Source: CAVQCA01 sp963763115 (GTDB taxonomy: Bacteria > Pseudomonadota > Gammaproteobacteria > UBA9214). Taken from it: DNA of 64,000 nucleotides. The stretch covers positions 1 to 64,000 of the forward strand of contig CAVXNM010000058.1 in NCBI GenBank assembly GCA_963763115.1, read 5' to 3'. The position numbers and the translations under genes were made by a program. The notes under the pieces were generated by a model that worked only from the letters and a program-made list of their open reading frames with translations, did no database searches and was not told where the DNA came from. The stretch's first letter is position 1; each line of letters begins with the position of its first letter. This document shows, in pieces, positions 9,674-20,024 of this stretch.

Positions 9674-10636
9674 ATGAGTGAAGTCAAGCACTGCCGCCTT
9701 CTGATACTGGGCTCGGGCCCTGCCGGTTATACGGCGGCCATCTATGCGGCACGCGCCAACCTCAACCCGGTTCTGATTACCGGTCTGGAACAGGGTGGCC
9801 AGCTGATGACGACAACCGAAGTGGAAAACTGGCCCGGTGGTGATGAAGCGCTGCAGGGGCCGCCCCTGATGGAAAACATGCGACTGCACGCGGAACGCTT
9901 TCACACGGAGATCATCTTCGATCATATCCATACCTGCAACCTGAAGCAGCGGCCGTTTCGACTGGAGGGCGATGCCGGCGTCTATACCTGCGACGCGCTG
10001 ATCATCGCTACCGGGGCCTCGGCGATGTATCTGGGGCTGCCTTCCGAGGAGACCTTCAAGGGCCGGGGAGTTTCCGGCTGCGCCACCTGCGACGGCTTTT
10101 TCTACCGGGATCAGCCAGTCGCTGTGATCGGTGGCGGCAACACGGCGGTCGAGGAAGCCTTGTATCTTGCCAATATCGCCTCCCATGTCACCCTGGTCCA
10201 CCGGCGTGATGCGCTGCGCGCCGAGAAGATCCTGCAGGACCGCCTGTTCAGAAAAGAAACCGAAGGCAAGGTAACGATTGCGTGGAACCACGTGCTGGAG
10301 GAGGTGCTCGGTGATGACAGCGGCGTGACCGGCATGCGCATCAGGAATGTTACGGATGAATCGACCCGTGATATCCGGCTGCAGGGTGTGTTCATCGCCA
10401 TCGGCCACAAACCCAATACCGGGATCTTCGAAGGGCAGCTCGACATGAAAAACGGCTACATCAACGTCAGGAGCGGGACGGATGGCGATGCCACGGCCAC
10501 CAGCGTGGCGGGCGTATACGCCGCCGGCGATGTGAGCGATCATGTCTACCGGCAGGCCGTGACTTCCGCCGGCACCGGCTGCATGGCGGCACTGGATGCC
10601 GAGAGTTACCTGGATAATCTCGCTGCGGGCAATTAA
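9674..10636 (+). CDS. trxB: thioredoxin-disulfide reductase
   Basis: FAD/NADPH flavoprotein that reduces thioredoxin in the cytoplasm. The 320-residue sequence has the FAD fold GSGPAGYTAAIYAARA near residue 11, the redox-active CATC (SGCATCDGFF) near 137, the NADPH-binding GGGNTAVEEALYLA near 153 and the C-terminal FAD motif YAAGDVSD near 285. A GAGGGAG sequence precedes the ATG. It is followed by aat and infA on the same strand, the order seen in Pseudomonas. Confidence 0.97.
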   Translation: MSEVKHCRLLILGSGPAGYTAAIYAARANLNPVLITGLEQGGQLMTTTEVENWPGGDEALQGPPLMENMRLHAERFHTEIIFDHIHTCNLKQRPFRLEGDAGVYTCDALIIATGASAMYLGLPSEETFKGRGVSGCATCDGFFYRDQPVAVIGGGNTAVEEALYLANIASHVTLVHRRDALRAEKILQDRLFRKETEGKVTIAWNHVLEEVLGDDSGVTGMRIRNVTDESTRDIRLQGVFIAIGHKPNTGIFEGQLDMKNGYINVRSGTDGDATATSVAGVYAAGDVSDHVYRQAVTSAGTGCMAALDAESYLDNLAAGN

Positions 10637-10736
10637 CCTGAAGTGCGATCCTGCGGGTAGCGGCCACCCGGTGAGCTTCGCTTCCGCAGTTTGCGCCCGG
10701 GCCGGAAGACGGGAATACTCCCGCCGGGAATAATGC

Positions 10737-11891
10737 ATGCGCGCCGAGATTATTAACCGGCTGGAGGATATTCCCTGCGCACAGTGGAACCGGGTGGCGG
10801 GCAGCGCGAATCCGTTCCTGCGCCACGAGTTCCTGGCTGCCCTCGAGCGTTACAACTGCGTCGGCGAGGTCTATGGGTGGTATCCGCAGCATGTCGCGGT
10901 ATTCGATGACACCGGCACCCTGGCGGGCGCCGCACCGCTCTATCTCAAGGATAATTCCTACGGTGAATTCGTCTTCGACTGGTCCTGGGCGGAAGCCTAT
11001 CATCGCGCCGGTAAACCCTATTACCCCAAGCTGGTCTCCGCCATACCGTATACCCCTGCGACCGGACCGCGCCTGCTGGTCAGGGACGATGTCGATCGCA
11101 CCTTGGTCAGGGACCTGCTCGTCGACAAGGCGCTTGGGCTGGCGGCGCAGATAGGCTGCTCATCGCTGCACTGGCTGTTTACCGACAGCGAGGACACGGA
11201 CACCCTGCTCCGGCATGGCTTGATGCGTCGCACCGGCTGCCATTTTCACTGGCATGACGACGGCTACCGCTCATTCGAGGATTTCCTCTCCTGTCTGAGT
11301 TCACGCAAGCGCAAAAAGATCCGCCGCGAAAGGCGCTTCGTCGAGGAGGCCGGTATCCGTATGGAGATTGTCCACGGGCACGAAGCCAGCGAGGCGCAGT
11401 GGCTGATCATGCACGACTTCTACCGCTCCACGTTCGAGAAGAAATCAGGCATGCCAACCCTGTCGCTGGATTTCTTTCTCGATATCAGCCGCAGCATGGG
11501 CCGGCAGATCGTGCTGGTATTCGCCTGGCTGGATCAGCAGGCGGTCGCCGGCGCCATCAACCTGCGCAGTGACACGGCGCTCTTTGGACGGCACTGGGGC
11601 TGCACAGGACACTATCACAGCCTGCACTTCGAGACCTGTTATTACCAGGGCATCGAGTACTGCATCGGGAACCGGCTGATCCTTTTCGAACCGGGCGCAC
11701 AGGGCGAACACAAGATCAGCCGCGGCTTCCTGCCGACGCTGACCTGGTCGGCTCACTGGGTAGCGGACCCGTTCTTTCGCGAAGCGATTGAGCGGTTTCT
11801 GAACCGGGAGCATGAACTGATGCTTGAATACCGGGATGATATGCGCCGATATTCACCCTACAGCGCATCCGGCGCGGAGTCTGATGCATGA
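10737..11891 (+). CDS. GNAT-superfamily N-acyltransferase, DUF482 (FemAB-like) family
   Basis: 384 residues. The sequence matches the group often labelled peptidogalycan biosynthesis/recognition protein: N-terminal CAQWNRVAGSANPFLRHEF, a central SSRKRKKIRRERRF stretch that is strongly basic, and a C-terminal FEPGAQGEHKISRGFLP followed by HWV. The family belongs to the GNAT/FemAB fold; the substrate is unknown. Its stop overlaps the aat start by four bases (ATGA), and aat also has a GNAT-type fold and transfers aminoacyl groups. The pairing of two acyl/aminoacyl transferases may be functional, but that is inference. Confidence 0.8.
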   Translation: MRAEIINRLEDIPCAQWNRVAGSANPFLRHEFLAALERYNCVGEVYGWYPQHVAVFDDTGTLAGAAPLYLKDNSYGEFVFDWSWAEAYHRAGKPYYPKLVSAIPYTPATGPRLLVRDDVDRTLVRDLLVDKALGLAAQIGCSSLHWLFTDSEDTDTLLRHGLMRRTGCHFHWHDDGYRSFEDFLSCLSSRKRKKIRRERRFVEEAGIRMEIVHGHEASEAQWLIMHDFYRSTFEKKSGMPTLSLDFFLDISRSMGRQIVLVFAWLDQQAVAGAINLRSDTALFGRHWGCTGHYHSLHFETCYYQGIEYCIGNRLILFEPGAQGEHKISRGFLPTLTWSAHWVADPFFREAIERFLNREHELMLEYRDDMRRYSPYSASGAESDA

Positions 11892-12619
11892 CGACGCTGC
11901 GTGGCACCGCGCCATTCTGGCTGGATCCCGAAAATCAGGATATCACCTTCCCGGCTGCGGAACTGGCACTGAAAGAACCGGATGGTCTACTCGCCATAGG
12001 CGGGGATCTTTCCATCGCGCGCCTGCTCAACGCCTATGTCAACGGGATCTTTCCCTGGTTTGGTCCTGGGCAGCCCATCCTGTGGTGGTCGCCGGATCCA
12101 CGTGTCGTGCTGCGACCGGAGACCGTGCACATTTCCCGCAGCCTGCAAAAGACGTTGAGAAAACGCCTGTTCAGGGTAACGCTCGATGAGGCCTTCGAAG
12201 CGGTTATCGACAACTGCGCCGCACCTCGCGACAATGCGAGCGGCACCTGGATTACCCCGGAAATGACGACGGCTTACCTGGAACTGCATCGCCAGGGATA
12301 CGCCCACTCGGTGGAATCCTGGCAGGACAAGCGGCTGGTCGGTGGCCTGTACGGTGTTTCGATCGGGCGGGTATTTTTCGGGGAATCGATGTTCGCGCAC
12401 GCCAGCGACGCCTCGAAGGTCGCGCTGGCAACCCTGGCGCGGCAATTAAGTCACTGGGGCTTCCCCCTGATTGATTGCCAGGTTCATACCCTTCATCTCC
12501 AGAGCCTGGGTGCCATACCCCTGCCCCGAAAGGAGTTTATCGGTATCCTGGATACGGCATGCTCCCTGGCCCCGCCACCATCACCCTGGCGGTTCGGGCA
12601 GAATTTCGCGTTTTTCTAG
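11888..12619 (+). CDS. aat: leucyl/phenylalanyl-tRNA--protein transferase
   Basis: Attaches Leu or Phe to proteins with N-terminal Arg or Lys, marking them for the N-end-rule pathway. The 243-residue sequence has the family signatures GLLAIGGDLSIARLLNAY, GIFPWF near the catalytic pocket, ILWWSPDPRVVL, and the GVSIGRVFFGESMF core. Its substrates are recognised by ClpS and degraded by ClpAP, both encoded 350-3,000 bases downstream, so this is a compact N-degron neighbourhood. It is coupled to the preceding GNAT-like gene through ATGA. Confidence 0.96.
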   Translation: MTTLRGTAPFWLDPENQDITFPAAELALKEPDGLLAIGGDLSIARLLNAYVNGIFPWFGPGQPILWWSPDPRVVLRPETVHISRSLQKTLRKRLFRVTLDEAFEAVIDNCAAPRDNASGTWITPEMTTAYLELHRQGYAHSVESWQDKRLVGGLYGVSIGRVFFGESMFAHASDASKVALATLARQLSHWGFPLIDCQVHTLHLQSLGAIPLPRKEFIGILDTACSLAPPPSPWRFGQNFAFF

Positions 12620-12657
12620 CCCGTCCGTCCGGTGTTGTTCTCACCGGGAATAACGAT

Positions 12658-12686
12658 TTTTTCCTCTCGGACCTTCCGTGTATAAT
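12658..12686 (+). promoter_or_regulatory. candidate sigma-70 promoter of infA
   Basis: A perfect TATAAT lies at 12681-12686, 44 bases before the infA ATG. A T-rich stretch (TTTTTC) sits 17 bases upstream in place of a good -35. No start site data; called on the -10 box only. Confidence 0.4.
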
Positions 12687-12729
12687 GCAGCGCCAATTCG
12701 CCCATAATGAGTGCCAAGAAACGAATTCT

Positions 12730-12948
12730 ATGTCTAAGGAAGAACATATCGAAATGGAGGGGACCGTGATCGAGACGCTTCCCAATACGATGTTCCGTGT
12801 CCAGCTGGAAAACGGACACGTGGTGACCGCACACATCTCGGGAAAGATGAGAAAGCACTATATCCGGATATTGCGGGGGGACAAGGTGACCGTCGAGATG
12901 ACACCCTACGATCTGAGCAAGGCGCGTATTACCTATCGCGCACGCTGA
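12730..12948 (+). CDS. infA: translation initiation factor IF-1
   Basis: 72 residues forming one OB-fold that binds the ribosomal A site during initiation. The sequence MSKEEHIEMEGTVIETLP, then ISGKMRKHYIRILRGDKV and DLSKARITYRAR, is close to the family consensus. It converges on clpA with a 22-base gap, the arrangement seen in many Gammaproteobacteria. Confidence 0.98.
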   Translation: MSKEEHIEMEGTVIETLPNTMFRVQLENGHVVTAHISGKMRKHYIRILRGDKVTVEMTPYDLSKARITYRAR

Positions 12949-12970
12949 AGTCTGGCATTACTTGCCGCAC

Positions 12971-15226
<2,256 letters not shown>

Positions 15227-15247
15227 GGCGATACCCCGGCCATCTGG

Positions 15248-15568
15248 CTAGACCTCCTCCATGCTGCATAACAGGGGATGCTGGTGACGTCTTGCATATT
15301 CATTGGCCTGTGCAACCTTGGTTTCCGCAATTTCGTGCGTGTATATGCCGCAGACTCCCCTGCCCTGCGTATGCACGTGCAACATGACACGTGTCGCCTT
15401 TTCCCGGTCCATGCCGAAAAGCTTCTCCAGCAGCATGACGACGAATTCCATGGGCGTGAAGTCATCGTTCAGCAGAACCACCTTGTACATGGGTGGTTCC
15501 CTGAGTTCCGGCCGGACTTCCTTTAGCGCCAGGCCTTCCTCGTCACTGCTCCGGCGTTCGTCTGTCAT
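15248..15568 (-). CDS. clpS: ClpS, N-degron adaptor for ClpAP
   Basis: 106 residues. Contains the signature PPMYKVVLLNDDFTPMEFV with the Asn-Asp-Asp pocket that binds the substrate N-terminus, and HVHTQGRGVCGIYTHEIAE with the His of the pocket. The disordered N-terminal tail (about residues 1-22, acidic) is the segment known to engage ClpA. It is the first gene of the clpS-clpA unit. Confidence 0.96.
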   Translation of the reverse strand: MTDERRSSDEEGLALKEVRPELREPPMYKVVLLNDDFTPMEFVVMLLEKLFGMDREKATRVMLHVHTQGRGVCGIYTHEIAETKVAQANEYARRHQHPLLCSMEEV

Positions 15569-15913
15569 GGCTGCAATACCAGTCTAACAGGTGTACGTGA
15601 CGTCATGGGTTCCGGCCTGGTCTCCTTATGGTCAAGAATATCAGCGCAAACTCGCCGATACATATGACTGGATATATTATAGAACCGAAAGCGGCGCAAT
15701 ATAAACCACAGCCAGCCTGTGCAATGAATCGGCAAGGGAATTGCCTACTTGACTCAGGATAATGGACACAATTAACTTATTAACCGCGCGGTCGGGTTCC
15801 GGCCGGCGGGGGAGGATAATCCGGGGTGTTCTCGACCGGGAGCGGCCGGTGATGCCTGTAGACAGGAATGACGGATGACATACCGTCAGGGGCATGTTTC
15901 AGGAAGGGATAAT
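15569..15913. other. 345-base gap between divergent clpS and the cold-shock gene
   Basis: No convincing gene; a 72-codon minus-strand frame here has no family resemblance. The part next to the cold-shock gene is GC-rich and self-complementary (CCGCGCGGTCGGGTTCCGGCCGGCGG at about 15783-15808). A possible -35 TTGACT at 15749-15754 has only a weak -10 partner. The cold-shock mRNA could therefore carry a leader of over 100 bases, as cspA-type genes do. Confidence 0.4.
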
Positions 15914-16123
15914 ATGGCAATTGGTACAGTGAAGTGGTTCAGCAATTCCAAGGGTTATGGCTTTATATCTCCGGACGAAGGTGGTGAAGATGTCTTTGCG
16001 CATTTCTCGGCCATTCAGATGGACGGGTACAAGACCCTGAACGAAGGCCAGAAGGTACAATTCGAAATCACCGAAGGGCCAAAGGGATTGCAGGCCGCAA
16101 ACATCATGGCGGCCGAGCAATAA
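15914..16123 (+). CDS. cold-shock domain protein (CspA/CspD type)
   Basis: 69 residues forming a single OB-fold nucleic-acid-binding domain, with RNP1 KGYGFI and RNP2 VFAHFSAI, which bind single-stranded RNA and DNA. An AGGAAGGG sequence precedes the ATG at 15914. Its place between clpS and icd matches cspD in Pseudomonas, but sequence alone does not separate CspD from other Csp proteins. A stable hairpin follows at 16164-16184. Confidence 0.94.
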   Translation: MAIGTVKWFSNSKGYGFISPDEGGEDVFAHFSAIQMDGYKTLNEGQKVQFEITEGPKGLQAANIMAAEQ

Positions 16124-16163
16124 CTTACCGGCGCGTTCCTTCGCGCCCGATCGCTGAGGTTAT

Positions 16164-16187
16164 CCCACGCCGTTCAGGCGTGGGTTA
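16164..16187. terminator. probable bidirectional terminator between csp and icd
   Basis: Perfect 8-bp stem CCCACGCC / GGCGTGGG around a GTTCA loop, followed by TTAATAT. It straddles the icd stop codon and lies 40 bases past the cold-shock gene. The T-tract is short on both sides, so efficiency is uncertain. Confidence 0.55.
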
Positions 16188-17430
16188 ATATGGCTTCACC
16201 AAACTGTGAACAACTGATTTTGGTGGCGCCTTCCATAAGGCGTGCCAAATCATAGGTCACCGTCCCGGCGGAGATCGCGCCCGACACGCCCTTGATGATC
16301 CTGTCGGCGGCCTCCTGCCATCCCAGGTGTCTCAACATCATCTCCGCGGACAAAACAAGTGAAGCCGGATTAACCATGTCCTTCCCGGCATACTTGGGTG
16401 CCGTCCCGTGCGTGGCTTCGAACAAACCGACACTGTCAGACAGGTTGGCGCCCGGCGCCATGCCAATACCCCCGACCTGCGCGGCCAGTGCATCGGAAAT
16501 ATAGTCCCCGTTCAGATTAAGCGTCGCAATAACGCTGTAATCCTCCGGGCGAAGCAGAATCTGCTGCAGGAAAGCATCGGCGATCACATCCTTGATAATG
16601 ATCTCCCGGCCGGTCCCGGGGTTCTCAAAACGACACCAGGGACCGTCGTCAAGGTCGGTCGCACCGAATTCTTCCCTGGCGAGTTCATATCCCCAGTTCT
16701 TGAAGGCGCCTTCGGTGAATTTCATGATGTTGCCCTTGTGAACCAGGGTAACCGACGGGCGGTCCTGATCGATGGCGTACTGTATCGCCTTGCGCACCAG
16801 ACGCCTGGTGCCTTCTTCCGATACCGGTTTGATGCCGATTGCGGAACTTGTCGGGAAGCGGATCTTTTTCACGCCCATCTCGTTCTGCAGGAAATCGATG
16901 ACCTTCCTGACTTCTTCACTGCCGGCTTCCCACTCGATGCCAGCGTAGATGTCCTCGGAATTTTCGCGGAAAATCACCATATCGGTTTTTTCAGGCTCCC
17001 TGAGCGGGCTGGGCGTGCCTTCAAAATAGCGCACCGGTCGTTGACAGACGTAAAGATCGAGTTCCTGCCGCATCGAGACATTCAGGGAGCGGATGCCGCC
17101 GCCGACCGGCGTCGTCAGCGGACCCTTGATCGCGATCGAGAAGTCGCGAATGGCATCCAGGGTTTCTTCCGGCAACCAGGTATTCTCGCCGTAGACCTCG
17201 TTGGCTTTCTCTCCGGCATAGATCTCCAACCAGGCAATGGATCGCTCCCCTGCATAGGCGCGCTCAACGACGGCATCCACCACCTGTCTCATGACCGGTG
17301 TAATGTCCACCCCGATGCCATCTCCCTCGATAAAAGGGATGATCGGGCAGTTTGGCACCATCAATGTGCCTCCAGGCCTGACCTGTATCCTCTCCCCGCT
17401 TGCCGGGACCGCAATATGTTTGTACGTCAT
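16174..17430 (-). CDS. icd: NADP-dependent isocitrate dehydrogenase
   Basis: TCA-cycle enzyme converting isocitrate to 2-oxoglutarate. I use the ATG at 17430 (MTYKHIAVPASGERI, 418 residues, near the 416 of E. coli) because AAGGA lies eight bases before it. The regulatory Ser loop is visible in GIRSLNVSMRQELDLYVC, Mg2+ ligands in LNGDYISDALAAQVGG, and the NADP loop in EATHGTAPKYAGKD. An upstream in-frame Met at 17502 would add an unlikely 24-residue leader. The gene lies downstream of a strong terminator, so it probably has its own promoter at about 17435-17500. Confidence 0.96.
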   Translation of the reverse strand: MTYKHIAVPASGERIQVRPGGTLMVPNCPIIPFIEGDGIGVDITPVMRQVVDAVVERAYAGERSIAWLEIYAGEKANEVYGENTWLPEETLDAIRDFSIAIKGPLTTPVGGGIRSLNVSMRQELDLYVCQRPVRYFEGTPSPLREPEKTDMVIFRENSEDIYAGIEWEAGSEEVRKVIDFLQNEMGVKKIRFPTSSAIGIKPVSEEGTRRLVRKAIQYAIDQDRPSVTLVHKGNIMKFTEGAFKNWGYELAREEFGATDLDDGPWCRFENPGTGREIIIKDVIADAFLQQILLRPEDYSVIATLNLNGDYISDALAAQVGGIGMAPGANLSDSVGLFEATHGTAPKYAGKDMVNPASLVLSAEMMLRHLGWQEAADRIIKGVSGAISAGTVTYDLARLMEGATKISCSQFGEAILTHA

Positions 17431-17500
17431 GAAACCGTCCTTCAGTTGTGTAGTAGTGATGAATCCATTCTGCCGGCTGGAAAGTGTACAGGAGGTTGTC

Positions 17501-17531
17501 AAAAAAAAGACCCCTACCGATGGCAGGGGTC
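17501..17531 (-). terminator. rho-independent terminator of the 17585-18517 gene
   Basis: On the minus strand a 9-bp stem (GACCCCTGC paired with GTAGGGGTC, one mismatch or bulge) with a short loop is followed by eight T residues. It sits about 55 bases after the stop of the secreted-protein gene and before icd. Confidence 0.85.
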
Positions 17532-17584
17532 TCTGTATTCACGCCTGCCGCCGCATACGCGCCGGCATCAGGTTCGGTGGCTTG

Positions 17585-18517
17585 TTATTCCTCGCCGCCG
17601 GAGGCATTAATGAGTGCTTCCTCGATAGCGTTCGGTGAGCACATGATGCTGAAAAAGGTCCCACCGTTACTGCTGGCCACCATGGGCAGATGCGGCCAGT
17701 CGATGGCGATACGGAAACGTCCGTAGAGAGCCTCGGCCTCGTTGCCGTTGACCAGTATCTCATAGGGCAGGTGGGCGGTATGACGTGGCGTGCTCTTGTC
17801 GATACGGCTCATGATGAACTCGTCACCGCTGCAGTCCTCGGCGTTGACGCCCTTCAGGGCGACACCGAACACGGTCATCTCCTTGCCCTCCGGGGACTTG
17901 CCGGGAACGTCGATGCGGTAAACCTTGGCAGTCCCGCCCTTGCCGGCCGCAAGAGCAGCCTCGACAGCCTTGACGGCCTCGGCATGGTTGTCGTACTCGG
18001 CCAGATCACTGGGATCGTCGAAATATTCCATCATGACCGTATAGTGGTATTTACGCAGGTCTTCGGCCGTCAGATTCTTTTCGGACCCGAAATCCGATTC
18101 GGCACCGAGGGCGCCTTCCAGCTGGGCGCGAACATCAGCCAGATCGCTTGCCATACGGTAAACAGCCGCCATGTACACCGGGTTGGTATAAGTGACCTCA
18201 ACGTCATCGCCGTTCTTGGTAACGGCAACGCGCTGTGCCGCTCCGTAGCCGCCGCGATCGGATTTGGCGGCGTTAGCCTTCAGGGAATCGTTGGTGACCA
18301 CGATGATGTCGGCGCCTGCATAGGGTGAATATTCACCGGCAATTTCGAATCCGGCACCGGTGAGCTTGCCCTTGACGTCGGAAGCTACGGTAGAGACATC
18401 ACCGGTTGTCTTGTAAGCCAGCACGAAAGGCTGCAGCACATCCGCCGCCATGGCACTGCCGACAGACAAGGCACAGAAGATTCCTACCAGAATTGCTTTT
18501 TTCAGCATGGTCATCAT
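17585..18517 (-). CDS. secreted protein of unknown function
   Basis: 310 residues. A signal peptide is clear (MLKKAILVGIFCALSVGSAMA, cleavage after AMA near 25), so it is probably periplasmic. Residues about 30-75 (KLTGAGFEIAGEYSPY, IIVVTNDSL) faintly resemble the DUF302 fold; the remainder is unfamiliar. There are two cysteines late in the mature chain (AEDCSGDEF and IMCSPNA), which could pair. A very strong GAGGAGGAG ribosome-binding site and an excellent terminator suggest high expression as a single-gene unit. No function can be named. Confidence 0.85.
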   Translation of the reverse strand: MMTMLKKAILVGIFCALSVGSAMAADVLQPFVLAYKTTGDVSTVASDVKGKLTGAGFEIAGEYSPYAGADIIVVTNDSLKANAAKSDRGGYGAAQRVAVTKNGDDVEVTYTNPVYMAAVYRMASDLADVRAQLEGALGAESDFGSEKNLTAEDLRKYHYTVMMEYFDDPSDLAEYDNHAEAVKAVEAALAAGKGGTAKVYRIDVPGKSPEGKEMTVFGVALKGVNAEDCSGDEFIMSRIDKSTPRHTAHLPYEILVNGNEAEALYGRFRIAIDWPHLPMVASSNGGTFFSIMCSPNAIEEALINASGGEE

Positions 18518-18949
18518 TACCCACTCCTCCTCAACAGGCTTATTTGACGTTTAGTATTTGTATGTCTTTAACATTTTATGCAGCAGCGCAAGCCCGCACG
18601 GGGCGCCGCGATGCGGAAATGAAGTCCGGATTATAGGTGAATCGCCGGTGTTGTGCGAGTGCCATTTAGCACACCGGCAGATCTTGACTGATTATGGTCC
18701 CTGCGTTCACCTGTGAACCTGCCCAGGTCATGCCAAACCAGCTCAGAATTTGTCATAAGGATCCGTATGCCTGCAATCGCCTCGTCAAATAGCGCCCGCT
18801 CTTCTTCTCTAATCTGCGCACCCTGCTCCCGCCCTGCAACTCCTTGCATTATTCATCATGATTCGGACAAACTCATCACGCGGCGTGAATTGGTCATTTT
18901 CCTTGCCTGCATGCCACAATGTAATCATAACTAATTGTAAATAAAATAA
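18518..18949. other. 432-base gap between divergent genes
   Basis: No gene supported. Short minus-strand frames at 18631-18849 and 18809 onward show no family features. The stretch just before the Nudix gene (18915-18949) is AT-rich and could hold its promoter. The stretch before the secreted-protein gene (18540-18580) is also AT-rich. Confidence 0.4.
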
Positions 18950-19396
18950 ATGATCTGGACGCCACATGTAACCGTCGCCGCCGTAATTGAACAGGACGGG
19001 CGTTTTCTCCTGGTTCAGGAACGGGAGTCCGGACGCACCGTGTTCAATCAACCCGCAGGACACCTTGAGGATAGAGAGAGCCTGGTCGCGGCCGTTATCA
19101 GGGAAACCCTCGAAGAGACTGGCTGGCACTTCCAGCCTGACGCAGTCATCGGGATGTACCGATGGCGCCACCCGGCAAAGAGCATAACCTACCTGCGTGT
19201 GACCTTTGCCGGCTCGGGCCTTAGCCACGATGTCGACCGGCCGCTTGACGAGGCGATTGAAGACACCCTCTGGTTGAGTCTCGGCGAGATTCGCCGGCAG
19301 GCTGAAATGCTGCGCAGTCCGCTGGTGTTGAGATCGATAGAGGACTACCTGGCGGGAACACGTTACCCGCTGTCGTTACTCGCGGACATTGAATAA
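18950..19396 (+). CDS. nudJ: Nudix hydrolase, NudJ-like phosphatase
   Basis: 148 residues. Begins TPHVTVAAVIEQDGRFLLV and carries the Nudix box near residues 38-60: GHLEDRESLVAAVIRETLEETGW (G-x5-E-x7-REVTEE-like), the divalent metal site. NudJ-type enzymes hydrolyse nucleoside tri- and diphosphates and HMP pyrophosphate. Its position just upstream of mnmA is the conserved one in Gammaproteobacteria. The ATG has no clear ribosome-binding site and is preceded by an AT-rich stretch. Confidence 0.9.
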   Translation: MIWTPHVTVAAVIEQDGRFLLVQERESGRTVFNQPAGHLEDRESLVAAVIRETLEETGWHFQPDAVIGMYRWRHPAKSITYLRVTFAGSGLSHDVDRPLDEAIEDTLWLSLGEIRRQAEMLRSPLVLRSIEDYLAGTRYPLSLLADIE

Positions 19397-19991
19397 GCTC
19401 CTGCGCATGATTCTGCCATTGACATTCCTGCCGTCAGGACCGCAGGCAGCGCCGTATTTCATGCCTCTCGACAGGATCACGGTACCGACCCTGGAACACT
19501 ACAGCGTCTGCTACGACCACAGCTGCACAACGGTCGTTACCGACGCCCTCTCGCAGGCTGAATGGGACATGGCCACTCAAGCACTGAAAAACCCGTTGAC
19601 GACAGCGGCGGAAGAACGCCTGGCCATTGCCCGGGCCATTGCCCTCTTCGAGGAGATCGTCGGCCGGCATACCGGGACCTACCGCGACAAGGGAAGAAAT
19701 CTGCGCGGTTTCGGTCAACCCGGGCAACTCGACTGTATCGATGAATCCACCAACACCACCACCTATCTGCGCCTGCTGGAGCGCGCCGGTCTGCTGCGCC
19801 ATCATCGGGTTCTCAAACGCTCGACCCGCTTCGGGCTGTTTATCGGCATGCCGCACACAACCGCGGTCATCGAGGATACCGGAACCGGAGACCGGTACGC
19901 CGTTGACTCCTGGTTCCTGGACAACGGCCAGCCGCCCTACATCGCAAGGCTCGAGATCTGGAAGGACGGCGGCGAACCCGACAATGAATGA
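19389..19991 (+). CDS. conserved protein of unknown function between nudJ and mnmA
   Basis: 200 residues if started at the TTG at 19389, which overlaps the nudJ stop; an ATG at 19407 is the alternative. The N-terminus is hydrophobic (LLRMILPLTFLPSGPQAAP) and could be a signal peptide. Three cysteines stand out: SVCYDHSCTTV and QLDCIDESTNT. The C-terminal part (GRNLRGFGQPGQLDCIDE, HTTAVIEDTG, YAVDSWFLDNG) looks like a compact domain with a conserved Cys, Asp, His and Asp, perhaps catalytic. No family was recognised with confidence. Confidence 0.75.
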   Translation: MNKLLRMILPLTFLPSGPQAAPYFMPLDRITVPTLEHYSVCYDHSCTTVVTDALSQAEWDMATQALKNPLTTAAEERLAIARAIALFEEIVGRHTGTYRDKGRNLRGFGQPGQLDCIDESTNTTTYLRLLERAGLLRHHRVLKRSTRFGLFIGMPHTTAVIEDTGTGDRYAVDSWFLDNGQPPYIARLEIWKDGGEPDNE

Positions 19992-20024
19992 AAGACGTTT
20001 GCGTCAGTACCGGGTCATAGGGAA

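Noticed and set aside
15677..15895. 72-codon minus-strand frame between clpS and csp
   Set aside because: No ribosome-binding site, odd composition rich in Arg, Pro and Ser, and it covers the likely leader of the cold-shock gene.
18631..18919. Broken gene in the nudJ upstream gap, minus strand
   Set aside because: Two short frames read plausibly protein-like pieces but match no family I know and lack a start signal.
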